Assembly: GCA_024404015.1 (NCBI GenBank) | Contig: JAKSQQ010000006.1 | Location: forward strand, 1 to 40,672 | Source: Clostridia bacterium | GTDB taxonomy: Bacteria; Bacillota; Clostridia; Oscillospirales; Acutalibacteraceae | Reading direction: 5' to 3' | DNA: 40,672 nucleotides | Shown here: piece by piece, positions 32,405 to 40,317 of the stretch | Layout of the letters: each line of letters begins with the position of its first letter | Numbering within the stretch: position 1 is the stretch's first letter | Notes under the pieces: model-generated | Database searches by the model: none | What the model was told of the DNA's origin: nothing | Seen by the model: only the letters and a program-made list of their open reading frames with translations | Translations under genes and position numbers: made by a program

Positions 32405-33328
32405 TTATCTTACGATTTTTTCTCCGTCAAAGACGATTACACCGCAGCCGTAGCCCGTTTTATTGCCTGCCGTCATCCAGTCCTTGTATGCCTTGCGAAG
32501 CTTGGTATCTGCAGGTCTCTGCTCAAGGGGAAGCTCAGCGTCTGCATTCCAGATACGCCATGCATCACCGAAATTGTCCCTTTCCTCCCATTTGTAAATC
32601 TCAAAGTCACGGTAGAATTTAAGAATGTTGGAGTCCTTATAGAGCATTTTTTCGTGACCGGGGAAGAGAAGCCAAGAGCCGCATCTGAGAATGAGATAGC
32701 CCTCGGGAGTACGGCAGTCCTTAAAGAATTCATAGGCCTTTTTGTAGGAATCAAGTCTTATTTTATCTGTAAGGGGAACGCCCGATGAGGGAATATGGAA
32801 GTTGATAACCTGCTGACCTTTTTTGATATGAACGCCTGCTTTTGTGATGAAATCAAAATCGGCGGTGTCATATTCATACTGGAATCTGCCCAGAGCGAAT
32901 CTGTTCATGTGCATGAAGCCCCAGTTCCAGGTTTCAACAAATGTTCCGACAACCTGCTTACATGCCATGCACTCCAGCATCTTGCATCTGAAATCGTCAA
33001 CGCCTCGCCAAAAGATTTCATCACTGATTCCCTTTTCCTTATATCTTTTGTGGAGCAATTCGCTGCAAACGATAAGAAAAACAAGGTGAAGGGTATATTC
33101 GTTGACCTTATATTTTTTGGCAAGCTTGTCAAGGAGAATGAATACGTTTTTGTTGCTCATTCTCTCCGATTTTGAATTCATATAGCGAAGACGAAGCTTT
33201 TCAAATGCGTCTGCGAATTTTTTGTTTCCGTCTATCACAGATGCTGTTTCTTCAAGTGCTTTAATTGCTTCTTCGGGGTAATTTCCTCGTTTTTCGAGTT
33301 CTTTGAAGTGTTCTGAAAGATATTTCAT
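32405..33328 (-). CDS. Acyltransferase-like protein (DUF5596 / GNAT-like C-terminal type)
   Basis: 307 residues. Residues 1-125 are helical. The rest has the WNWGFMHMNRFALGRFQYE stretch and INFHIPSSGVPLT, followed by SYKKAYEFFK, which I recall from proteins annotated as acyltransferase domain-containing with a DUF5596 N-terminus and a GNAT-like C-terminal domain. Acceptor and donor are unknown. The ATG at 33328 has GGAG 9 bases upstream; the longer frame to 33394 would overlap the promoter. It follows the interrupted DUF4097 gene but has its own promoter. It ends at a bidirectional terminator shared with rfbB. Confidence 0.65.
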   Translation of the reverse strand: MKYLSEHFKELEKRGNYPEEAIKALEETASVIDGNKKFADAFEKLRLRYMNSKSERMSNKNVFILLDKLAKKYKVNEYTLHLVFLIVCSELLHKRYKEKGISDEIFWRGVDDFRCKMLECMACKQVVGTFVETWNWGFMHMNRFALGRFQYEYDTADFDFITKAGVHIKKGQQVINFHIPSSGVPLTDKIRLDSYKKAYEFFKDCRTPEGYLILRCGSWLLFPGHEKMLYKDSNILKFYRDFEIYKWEERDNFGDAWRIWNADAELPLEQRPADTKLRKAYKDWMTAGNKTGYGCGVIVFDGEKIVR

Positions 33329-33358
33329 ATTGTTATTCTCCTGAAAAATTTCTGCCAT

Positions 33359-33387
33359 AATATACCCCATGTTGCCGCAATTTGCAA
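33359..33387 (-). promoter_or_regulatory. Promoter for the acyltransferase-like gene
   Basis: Minus-strand TTGCAA (33382-33387), 17 bases, TATATT (33359-33364), about 30 bases before the ATG. It sits immediately after the TGA that would end the interrupted gene upstream. Confidence 0.6.
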
Positions 33388-33390
33388 TAA

Positions 33391-33672
33391 TCAATTCGTC
33401 TTAATTGTCTGTATTTTTTCTTTGACTATTGAAACTCTTACGTTACCGGAGTCCGTATTTATTTTACACATACCGCCGGAAAGTGACTCGGGAATGTTTA
33501 TCTTGCCGGATTTACTTTCAACCGTATAAATCTTCGGCGATGTGAATTCTGCGTTGACGTTACCGCTTTTTGAATCAATGACGAAAATATTTGCATCGGA
33601 CTTTCTGATTTTTATGTTTCCGCTGTTTTCTGTAACGTTAACGGCAACCCGTGAACAGAAGTTTTTAAGATA
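33391..33672 (-). pseudogene. C-terminal part of the DUF4097-like gene beyond an in-frame TAA
   Basis: Reading straight on from the TAA at 33673-33675 in the same frame gives 93 residues to a TGA at 33391-33393. The content continues the same protein: short alternating strands each containing a Ser-Gly-Asn/Lys turn (NSGNIKIRK, KSGNVNAEF, KSGKINIPE, DSGNVRVSI). There is no frameshift, no ribosome site and no plausible internal start (the only Met is in GGMCK). It is therefore lost unless the stop is suppressed or the TAA is a sequence error. A single base change (TAA to CAA, GAA or AAA) would restore one 336-residue protein. Confidence 0.75.
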
Positions 33673-34401
33673 TTAGTCGCATTTATCCGATTCTGCAATA
33701 AGGTTTTCGCATTCAACGTCCTCGGCGATGAATTCTCCGCTTTCGGCTTTAAGGTTTATTTCACCTTTTACGTCGGAGCCGGTAAGTGATATTTCTCCGC
33801 CTTCGATTTTAACGTCTGCTGAGTCGCATTGCAGACCCTTGACGGCTATTTTGCCCTTTTCATTTTCAATGAAGCACTTTCCCGTTGTATTCATGCAGTA
33901 ACTGATTTCACCGTTTTTCGTAACAAGGGAAGCGTTGACGGTTTCGGAAAGGAAGAAATCTTCGGCCTCAATTTTGCCGTTTTCGGTAATAATCGCAACG
34001 TCACCTAATTTCATATAGGGAATTGAAACGGTTATGTCCGGAGCATTGTCTTTTCTGAAATCAAATACCGGGTTAAATATCGTACCCGTTTTTTTCTTCT
34101 TTTCGCTTATGACGGTAAGACCCTTTGACGATACACCCACGGTATCTTTCGCTGTTCCGTCAATGCAGGTGACGGTAGTCCTGCCGTTTTCGGATACGAT
34201 GAATCTTACATCCGCGTCCTTCGTTTCAACGTATATATTTGAGTATTCGTCTGAAATGTCGTAGGTTTTTATTTTTTGCTTAACGTCGTTCAGCTCTACG
34301 GGGTTAAATTTTATCTTGATGAAAAGACCCAGCAGGAGAATTAGACCCGCTCCCGTAACCGAAGCACAAACTATGAGGATTTTCTTTTTGAGTGAACTCA
34401 T
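33673..34401 (-). CDS. DUF4097-like membrane-anchored beta-helix protein, truncated by in-frame stop
   Basis: 242 residues as it stands. A membrane anchor (5-30, KKKILIVCASVTGAGLILLLG region) is followed by an external beta-helix-like domain with Gly-turn strands (ENGKIEAEDF, KNGEISYCM, ENEKGKIAVKG, EGGEISLTG, ESGEFIAED). This is typical of the DUF4097 putative-adhesin family, often paired with small membrane proteins and PadR regulators in Firmicutes. It ends at TAA 33673-33675 in the middle of the repeat pattern, while the same frame stays open for 93 further coherent codons. GGAGG precedes the ATG, whose A overlaps the upstream gene's stop (ATGA). Confidence 0.75.
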   Translation of the reverse strand: MSSLKKKILIVCASVTGAGLILLLGLFIKIKFNPVELNDVKQKIKTYDISDEYSNIYVETKDADVRFIVSENGRTTVTCIDGTAKDTVGVSSKGLTVISEKKKKTGTIFNPVFDFRKDNAPDITVSIPYMKLGDVAIITENGKIEAEDFFLSETVNASLVTKNGEISYCMNTTGKCFIENEKGKIAVKGLQCDSADVKIEGGEISLTGSDVKGEINLKAESGEFIAEDVECENLIAESDKCD

Positions 34402-34736
34402 TTCTCTTCCTCCTTTGTGATTGCGGTGATTTTTTCCTTCAGCATTTTTGTAACCTGAATTGCTATGGAAACAAATTTTATTTCACCCATTATGCAGACG
34501 GGGACAATGCCGAGGGAAACAAGTCCCGTACCCAGATACAGCAGACCCTGAAGGATGCGGTGAGATATGAGCAGCTTTATGCCGATACCTATACCGCCGA
34601 TACCGCATACCGCAAGTGCGATGCATATCGCGGCAATGGTGACTGCGGCAAGCCAGGCCTCACCTATGCCGATTGAATATCCCGTAATCCGTAAAATGCC
34701 CTTTGCGTTTATTCCGGATTTCTTTTTCTTTGCCAT
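34398..34736 (-). CDS. Small two-to-three-helix membrane protein
   Basis: 112 residues. A Lys-rich start (MAKKKKSG) leads into hydrophobic segments at about 33-55 (Ala/Ile/Gly-rich) and 62-85, followed by a charged amphipathic C-terminal helix. It occupies the position often taken by a DUF1700-like membrane protein in front of DUF4097 genes, but I see no clear DUF1700 motif and no PadR gene here. AGGG lies 8 bases before the ATG. It overlaps the next gene by 4 bases, suggesting coupled translation and a joint membrane role. Confidence 0.65.
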   Translation of the reverse strand: MAKKKKSGINAKGILRITGYSIGIGEAWLAAVTIAAICIALAVCGIGGIGIGIKLLISHRILQGLLYLGTGLVSLGIVPVCIMGEIKFVSIAIQVTKMLKEKITAITKEEEK

Positions 34737-34769
34737 TATATTGCCCTCCGTGGAAATAATAACATGGTT

Positions 34770-34798
34770 AATATACTACTTACTTCATTTATTGTCAA
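34770..34798 (-). promoter_or_regulatory. Promoter of the DUF4097 operon
   Basis: Minus-strand TTGACA (34793-34798), 17 bases, TATATT (34770-34775), 34 bases before the ATG. Its -35 box overlaps the stop codon of the TrmH-type gene upstream. Confidence 0.7.
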
Positions 34799-35613
34799 AG
34801 CTTTTTGCCTAACTGCCAGAATGCCACTGCGGAGGCGGCGGCAACGTTCAGACTGTCCACGCCGTGTCCCATAGGTATTTTGATTACGTAGTCGCTCATT
34901 TCTATGGTTTCGTCTTTAAGACCTTCGCCCTCGGTACCGAGAATTACCGCAATTTTTTTTTCACTGTTCAGTTTTTCGTCATCAATATCAACGCAGTTTT
35001 CCTTCAGTGCCATTGAAGCCACCGCAAAGCCGTGTTCTTTCAGCTTTGTGATTTCATCGGGCCAGTTGTTTCTTCCGAGGATTGTCCAGGGAATCTGAAA
35101 TACAGTCCCCATACTGACTCTGATTGCTCTGCGGTACAGAGGATTACTGCATTCAGCCGTCAGCAGTACCCCGTCAAATCCCAGAGCGGCGGCGGAACGG
35201 ATTGCCGCACCTACGTTTGCGGGATTCATTACGTCCTCAAGCAGGGCTATGCGGGATGCGTTTTCATATACGGATTCGGGGGAGGGTAAATCTTTTCTGT
35301 GCATGGCACAGAGTACACCTCTTGTAAGCTTGAAGCCCGTAATCTGAGTAAGTATATCAAATTCAGCCGTAAATACGGGAATATCTCCCGCTTTTTCAAT
35401 TATTTGCTTTGCTTCGCCGTCAATATGCTTCTTCTCAAGGAGCATTGAAATCGGCTCGTATCCGGCGTCAAGAGCCCTTTCAACTACTTTGGGACTTTCG
35501 GCTATAAAGATGCCGTCCTTCGGTCTGTCTCTGTTCAGCAGCTGATTTTCGTTGAGCCGTGCATACACGTCAAGACGGTTGTCACCGAAATCCTTTATTT
35601 CAATTATGTTCAT
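34795..35613 (-). CDS. TrmH-family (SpoU) RNA 2'-O-methyltransferase
   Basis: 272 residues, usual length. The substrate-binding N-terminal part (1-110) is followed by the SPOUT knot with its three motifs: NPANVGAAIRSAAALGF (motif 1), ILGTEGEGL (motif 2), and IPMGHGVDSLNVAAASAVAFW (motif 3). These bind SAM in a trefoil knot and carry the catalytic Arg in motif 1. The target (23S rRNA or tRNA) is not readable. GGAG lies 8 bases before the ATG. The gene is divergent from the GH38-like gene at 35724. Confidence 0.92.
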   Translation of the reverse strand: MNIIEIKDFGDNRLDVYARLNENQLLNRDRPKDGIFIAESPKVVERALDAGYEPISMLLEKKHIDGEAKQIIEKAGDIPVFTAEFDILTQITGFKLTRGVLCAMHRKDLPSPESVYENASRIALLEDVMNPANVGAAIRSAAALGFDGVLLTAECSNPLYRRAIRVSMGTVFQIPWTILGRNNWPDEITKLKEHGFAVASMALKENCVDIDDEKLNSEKKIAVILGTEGEGLKDETIEMSDYVIKIPMGHGVDSLNVAAASAVAFWQLGKKL

Positions 35614-35640
35614 ACCTTACTCCGAAAAATGATTTGTATC

Positions 35641-35670
35641 ATTATATCACAATCATCCGAAAAATGTTGA
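35641..35670 (-). promoter_or_regulatory. Putative promoter for the TrmH-type gene
   Basis: Minus-strand TCAACA (35665-35670), 18 bases, TATAAT (35641-35646), 27 bases before the ATG. Its -35 box overlaps that of the divergent promoter at 35667. Confidence 0.5.
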
Positions 35671-35694
35671 AAAAGTTTTTATTTGGTTTATAAT
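35667..35694 (+). promoter_or_regulatory. Promoter for the DUF5054-type gene
   Basis: TTGAAA (35667-35672), 16 bases, TATAAT (35689-35694), 29 bases before the ATG. It is back to back with the TrmH promoter. Confidence 0.6.
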
Positions 35695-35723
35695 TAAATC
35701 ATATCTTTTATCGGAGGACAGAT

Positions 35724-37631
35724 ATGGAAATCAAAAAAGTACTTGTCATCTATAAAACACACCTTGATATCGGCTTTACCGACCTTGCCCGCAACGTCAT
35801 TGAAGGATATAAGAATAATTACATTCCGGGTGCTCTCAAAACCGCAAAGGGGCTGAGAGACAGCGAAAGCAGTGCACAGTTCAAATGGACCACCGGCTCC
35901 TGGCTTATCCGCGAATATCTTGAAACCATGCTCGAGGATAAGGTCAAAGAACTTGAAGAGGCAATCGGAAGAGGGGATATCTGCTGGCACGCCCTGCCCT
36001 TTACCACCCATACCGAGTTTATGACAAAGGCACTCTTTGAGCACGGCATTTCAATCAGCAGAAAGCTTGATGAAAGATTCGGCAAAAAAACCATTGCCGC
36101 AAAGATGACGGACGTTCCAGGTCATACAAAGGCGATGATTCCTTTGCTTGTGAAGAACGGAGTTGAACTTCTTCATCTCGGTGTAAATGAAGCATCTGCA
36201 GTCCCCGAAGTACCGGAAATTTTCAGATGGAAGGCAGACAGCGGCGAGGAAATCACCGTTATTTACAGCGGCGGCTACGGCGGATACACTCCCATCGGTG
36301 ACAGCGGAGTTGCCCTCTACTTTGCCCATACCTACGATAATAAAGGCGCCCAGACCGTGGAAGACGTGGAAAAGATTTTTGCCGAGATTCACGAAATGCT
36401 TCCCTCTGCCGAAATAGTTGCCGCCGACCTTAACGACGTGGCTCTTGTTGCCCGTGAGATAAAGGATTCTCTGCCTCTTGTTACAGAAGAAATCGGAGAC
36501 AGCTGGATTCACGGAGTAGGGTCCGACCCCGGCAAGGTTTCAATGTTCCGTGCCCTTGAAAAAGTATATGAAAATCTTCCCGAGGGAGAGGATAAACAGA
36601 TTCTCGGAGACGGGCTTATCATGATTCCTGAGCATACCTGGGGACTTGATGAAAAAACCTTCCTGAATGATAAGGTGAATTTTGTCCGCAGAGATTTTGA
36701 AGCACACAGAAATGATGCAAATTATAAGAAATTTGAATCCTCCTGGGAGGAGCAGAGAAGCTTCCTCTATGAAGCGGTTGAAAAACTCAGCCCCACCATT
36801 CGTGAAATCTGCAAATCTGCCATGGCAGAGGCACAGAGAGAAAAATCCGATGTTACGGGAATGAAGGAACTTCAGCCGAGCGAAAAAATCACGTTGGGTG
36901 ATTTTACCCTCTCCGTTGACGAAACGGGTGCGCTCAATTATCTTAAAATCGGCGAAAAACTTGTTTCGGATAGTGAGCATAAGCTTTTCACGCCTCTCTA
37001 TGAGCAGTTTACCTACGATGATTATATCCGCTTCCACAAGCGTTATCACCGTATAGAGGATGACTGGGCGTGGCGTGATTTCACAAAAATCGGCATGGAA
37101 AAAGCGGTCACAGAGGATTATTCCTGCTCAACGTCTGCAAAGGCATATACCGACGGCGAAAAGGCGGTAATCAATTTTACCTTTGATAAGAAAGCCGTTG
37201 AATTTATGGGTGCTCCCGCTTCGGCACAGGCGTTAATCACCTGCGAAGAGGGTAAGCTGATATATGATTTCTGCTGGTACGATAAGCCCGCAAACCGTGT
37301 GGCAGAGGCAATCTGGTTGGGCTTTAAGCCCCTGCTCAAGGGCCTTCGTATAGGGAAACTGGGTAAAAAAATCAATCCCTATGAGGTGGTTTCAAGAGGC
37401 AACAGAAATCTTCACGCCTCCGACAGCGGAATTTACTATGACGGCCTACAGGTGAATATGATTGACTGTCCTCTTGTTTCCCCGGGTATTCCTCATCTGT
37501 GTGACTATGTGAATACGGTTCCCGATGAAAGCGAAGGAGTTTTCTTTAATCTCTATAATAACACCTGGGCAACCAATTTCCGTATGTGGTACGATGAAAA
37601 TGCCCGTTTCAGGTTTGAAATCACGGTATAA
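35724..37631 (+). CDS. GH38-superfamily protein, DUF5054 type
   Basis: 635 residues, no signal peptide. The N-terminal barrel starts at once with VIYKTHLDIGFTDLA (His13, Asp15 as zinc ligands). The nucleophile position matches Asp130 in KMTDVPGHTKAM, and a third conserved patch reads LMIPEHTWGLDEK. These parallel the HSHMDTAW and WLPDTFG motifs of the GH38 enzyme at 22443, but the protein is 400 residues shorter. From memory this is the DUF5054 family, with no proven activity. The C-terminal half (about 395-635) is a beta-sandwich (GDFTLSVDETGALNYLKIG). GGAGG precedes the ATG. It probably acts on an alpha-mannoside or related sugar inside the cell. Confidence 0.75.
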   Translation: MEIKKVLVIYKTHLDIGFTDLARNVIEGYKNNYIPGALKTAKGLRDSESSAQFKWTTGSWLIREYLETMLEDKVKELEEAIGRGDICWHALPFTTHTEFMTKALFEHGISISRKLDERFGKKTIAAKMTDVPGHTKAMIPLLVKNGVELLHLGVNEASAVPEVPEIFRWKADSGEEITVIYSGGYGGYTPIGDSGVALYFAHTYDNKGAQTVEDVEKIFAEIHEMLPSAEIVAADLNDVALVAREIKDSLPLVTEEIGDSWIHGVGSDPGKVSMFRALEKVYENLPEGEDKQILGDGLIMIPEHTWGLDEKTFLNDKVNFVRRDFEAHRNDANYKKFESSWEEQRSFLYEAVEKLSPTIREICKSAMAEAQREKSDVTGMKELQPSEKITLGDFTLSVDETGALNYLKIGEKLVSDSEHKLFTPLYEQFTYDDYIRFHKRYHRIEDDWAWRDFTKIGMEKAVTEDYSCSTSAKAYTDGEKAVINFTFDKKAVEFMGAPASAQALITCEEGKLIYDFCWYDKPANRVAEAIWLGFKPLLKGLRIGKLGKKINPYEVVSRGNRNLHASDSGIYYDGLQVNMIDCPLVSPGIPHLCDYVNTVPDESEGVFFNLYNNTWATNFRMWYDENARFRFEITV

Positions 37632-37639
37632 AATTGTGC

Positions 37640-37668
37640 TTGAAAAGTAAAAAATACTGTGTTATAAT
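37640..37668 (+). promoter_or_regulatory. Consensus promoter for the GH25 gene
   Basis: TTGAAA (37640-37645), 17 bases, TATAAT (37663-37668). The predicted transcript starts near 37675, at the foot of the inverted repeat 37679-37725. Confidence 0.75.
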
Positions 37669-37678
37669 CTATATATGG

Positions 37679-37725
37679 GGTTAAGCTGAGGAGTATGCGA
37701 TATTTCGGTACAAATCGGCTTAACC
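37679..37725 (+). promoter_or_regulatory. Stem-loop at the 5' end of the GH25 transcript
   Basis: GGTTAAGC (37679-37686) and GCTTAACC (37718-37725) are perfect complements separated by 31 bases. The loop contains GAGGAG and an ATG that do not form a usable start (one-base spacing). The structure would sit within a few bases of the predicted mRNA 5' end and 26 bases before the true start. Confidence 0.5.
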
Positions 37726-37751
37726 TATATATTTTAATTTCGGAGGGCTCT

Positions 37752-38867
37752 ATGTCACAGAATAAACGCAGAGCGATAACGGTAATATCGGCTGGGATAT
37801 TTATCGTTGCCATGGTAATGAGCTTCATGCTTACGCCTGCACTTGCTGATACCGCATCCGGCGAGACCGGAACAAGAGCAAATTACGGTTCCGTATTTTA
37901 CGCAGACGGCTTTATTCATGAAGCAAAATTCAATAATTTCAAAAAGACCTTCATAATTGATATTTCACAGTATCAGACCAATGTTGATTTCAATAAGGTC
38001 TATGCCGCAGGTATTGACGGCGTAATTCTCCGTGTCGGTTACAGAGGATATAAATACGGCGCATTCAATGCGGATACCTCGTTTGATAAATATTATACAC
38101 AGGCAAAGGCGGCGGGATTAAAAGTAGGTGCATATTTCTTCGGTCAGCCGGATTCTCTTTCCGATTCCACCGATGAAACAAATTACATTCTCGCTCTCCT
38201 CAAGGGCAGAGCTCTTGACCTGCCTCTTGCCTATGACCTTGAATATGCCACCAACGATTCGGGTTTGACGGGACGGCTTTATGAAGCAAAATTTACCAAG
38301 GCGCAGCTTACTTCCATAGTCAATAATTTTTGCTCAATCGTCAGAAACAGGGGATATGAACCCATGCTCTACACGGGTTGCTCCCTTCTTACAACCAAGA
38401 TGAACGGAGCCGACCTTACCTGCTCCGTCTGGATTGCAAGATATAATGAGTTTGTGGATTATAAGTGCAACTACACAATGTGGCAGTTCACTTCAACGGG
38501 AAAGGTTGACGGTGTCAACGGCAACTGTGATGTTTCGGTGCTTTATTCCGAATACGATAACGGTACAGGCGGAGTAGTTCCGGGTGAGCCCCTTACGGAC
38601 GATACCACAGCGTCCACGTCTCCCTCTCAGCCCGCTACTCAACCTACTCAACCGAGTCAGCCCGTTACTCAGCCCTCAACACAACCCACAACTCAGCCCA
38701 CTCAGCCCACGGTTCCCGTAACCGAGCCCACAGCTCCTGCCGATCCTTCACAGCCCGTAACACAGGAGCAGATTCCCTTTATTCAGATGATACTTGACAT
38801 CCTGCTCAAGGCAATCGCTCTTATCGCCGCATTCATTCCCAAGATAGCGGCACTTATAGCGGGATAA
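37752..38867 (+). CDS. Secreted GH25 lysozyme with Pro/Thr/Gln linker and hydrophobic tail
   Basis: 371 residues. A signal peptide or anchor (8-32, ending TPALAD) is followed by a GH25 barrel (about 65-265). IIDISQYQ has catalytic-region Asp70, and YDLEYA has Asp162 and Glu164; GVILRVGYRG and VGAYFFGQP are family strands, and MWQFTSTGKVDGVNGNCD closes the domain. It should cleave the MurNAc-GlcNAc bond of peptidoglycan. Residues 282-340 are a Pro/Thr/Gln/Ser linker and 341-371 a hydrophobic segment without a charged end. The start at 37752 has GGAGG upstream; a start at 37695 inside the leader hairpin is rejected. It has its own consensus promoter. Confidence 0.9.
   Translation: MSQNKRRAITVISAGIFIVAMVMSFMLTPALADTASGETGTRANYGSVFYADGFIHEAKFNNFKKTFIIDISQYQTNVDFNKVYAAGIDGVILRVGYRGYKYGAFNADTSFDKYYTQAKAAGLKVGAYFFGQPDSLSDSTDETNYILALLKGRALDLPLAYDLEYATNDSGLTGRLYEAKFTKAQLTSIVNNFCSIVRNRGYEPMLYTGCSLLTTKMNGADLTCSVWIARYNEFVDYKCNYTMWQFTSTGKVDGVNGNCDVSVLYSEYDNGTGGVVPGEPLTDDTTASTSPSQPATQPTQPSQPVTQPSTQPTTQPTQPTVPVTEPTAPADPSQPVTQEQIPFIQMILDILLKAIALIAAFIPKIAALIAG
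38595..38771 (+). repeat. Degenerate coding repeats (Gln-Pro-Thr/Ser linker)
   Basis: Imperfect repeats of a CAGCCCACT-type 9-base unit encode TQP/SQP triplets in the GH25 protein. Such tracts can change length by slippage. Confidence 0.7.
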
Positions 38868-38879
38868 AATGTTAAAAAA

Positions 38880-38910
38880 CGGCCTGTCTTCTCAAGCGGA
38901 AGGCAGGTCG
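38880..38910. terminator. Intrinsic terminator between GH25 and MATE genes
   Basis: CGGCCTGTCTTC / GGAAGGCAGGTCG-type stem with G-T wobbles, loop TCAAGC. The minus strand ends in GTTTTTTAAC (strong) and the plus strand in TTGTATTTC (weaker). It overlaps the last codons of the MATE gene. Confidence 0.75.
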
Positions 38911-40283
38911 TTGTATTTCGTCTGATTGTTAATTTTTTTCTCAAGCTTGTTTCTGATGATTACGTAGCATATAAACTGCATTACGCAGGTGGCTATCCAG
39001 GAAACAGGGTAGGAGAGGAAAAGGAATCTGATGCTTCTCTGCATGGGGAAGATGCAGTATATCCACAGTATTCTTACGCCTACCGTACCTACGATGGACA
39101 GAATCATGGGAACGGATGAACGCCCCATTCCTCTCAGCGCACCGGGAATACAGTCCATGTATCCGCAGATAAAGTAGGTTATGGCAGTGTATTCAAGCAC
39201 CTGCGCTCCGTAGTCGAGTACGGTTTTATCCGATGAATATATGCCCAGTATGGTGTTGCTGAAAAAGTATGCGATACAGCCCATTATAAGGCATACGACG
39301 GTTTCAAGCAGAATGCAGTTTTTCAGTACCTTTCTCATTCTGTCGGTTTTTCCCGCACCGAAATTCTGACTTGTGAAGCTCATGCATCCCTGGGAGATTG
39401 AATTTACGCAGGAATACATGAAGCCGAAAATGTTGTTTGCGGCTGTGTAGCCCGCCATCGCAAACTGACCGAAGGTATTGACCGAGGACTGAAGCAAAAC
39501 ATTGGAAAAACTGATTACCGCACTTTGTAAGCCCGCAGGCAGACCAATGGCGAATATTTTGCCCATTATTTTGAAATCTATCTTCAGCTTTGATACGTAC
39601 AGTCTGTAACCCTCGGGGCTTTTGAAAAGGACCGAAAGCACCAGTATGCAGGAAATTATCTGGGAAATGACCGTTGCTATTGCAACGCCCGCCACGTCAA
39701 GGTGGAAAAAGATGACAAGTATCATGTTCAGAACGGCGTTTATGATTCCCGAAGCGATAAGGAAAGCCATAGGTCTTTTCGTATCACCTACCGCACGGAG
39801 GATTGCCGCGCCGAAGTTATAAAGCATTACAAAAGGCGTACCGATAAAGTATATCCTCATGTACAGTACAGAGGAGTTGATTACGTTTGAGGGGGTGCCC
39901 GTCATGGTAAGGGCGGTACGGCAGAATATGATACCCACAATCATCATGGTGATTCCCGTAATCAGAGCCGTCGTTATAGAGGTATGAACAACCTTGCTCA
40001 TTTTTTCGGTGTTATCCTGAGCGTAATACATTGCAACGCAGACGTTTGCGCCCAGCGATATTCCCACAAACAGATTTACGAAAAGATTTATGAGCGAGGA
40101 GGTCGCTCCCACTGCGGCAAGGGCATTACTGCAATCAGAGGCAAAATGACCCACAACCACCAGGTCAACCGCATTGAACAGCAGCTGCAGGAAGTTTGAC
40201 AGCATAAGGGGAGCTATAAAGGATATCAGCTTGGCCATCAGAGACCCCGTACACATATCTATTTCATATTTATTGTTTTTCAA
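38892..40283 (-). CDS. MATE-family multidrug/organic cation exporter
   Basis: 463 residues, normal MATE length, with twelve hydrophobic segments in two homologous halves. The opening MCTGSLMAKLISFIAPLMLSNFLQ and the GDTKRPMAFLIASGIINAVLNMIL stretch are typical of the DinF/NorM-like branch common in Clostridia. It exports drugs or metabolites using Na+ or H+. The start is taken as TTG at 40283 because ATG alternatives at that point are out of frame and the next in-frame ATG (residue 10) lacks a ribosome site; GGGAAAGTG lies upstream of the TTG. A strong palindrome covers its promoter. No MarR or TetR gene lies nearby in the window. Confidence 0.88.
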   Translation of the reverse strand: MKNNKYEIDMCTGSLMAKLISFIAPLMLSNFLQLLFNAVDLVVVGHFASDCSNALAAVGATSSLINLFVNLFVGISLGANVCVAMYYAQDNTEKMSKVVHTSITTALITGITMMIVGIIFCRTALTMTGTPSNVINSSVLYMRIYFIGTPFVMLYNFGAAILRAVGDTKRPMAFLIASGIINAVLNMILVIFFHLDVAGVAIATVISQIISCILVLSVLFKSPEGYRLYVSKLKIDFKIMGKIFAIGLPAGLQSAVISFSNVLLQSSVNTFGQFAMAGYTAANNIFGFMYSCVNSISQGCMSFTSQNFGAGKTDRMRKVLKNCILLETVVCLIMGCIAYFFSNTILGIYSSDKTVLDYGAQVLEYTAITYFICGYMDCIPGALRGMGRSSVPMILSIVGTVGVRILWIYCIFPMQRSIRFLFLSYPVSWIATCVMQFICYVIIRNKLEKKINNQTKYNDLPSA

Positions 40284-40317
40284 ACATTTTCACTTTCCCG
40301 TTTTATTTTTCACGTGG

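Noticed and set aside
33660..33690. A frameshift in the DUF4097 gene
   Set aside because: Codon-by-codon reading shows that the downstream part is in the same frame; only a stop codon intervenes.
37695..37751. An upstream ATG as the GH25 start
   Set aside because: It lies in the leader hairpin loop with a one-base spacing to GAGGAG and would put 19 polar residues before the signal peptide; ATG 37752 has a proper GGAGG.
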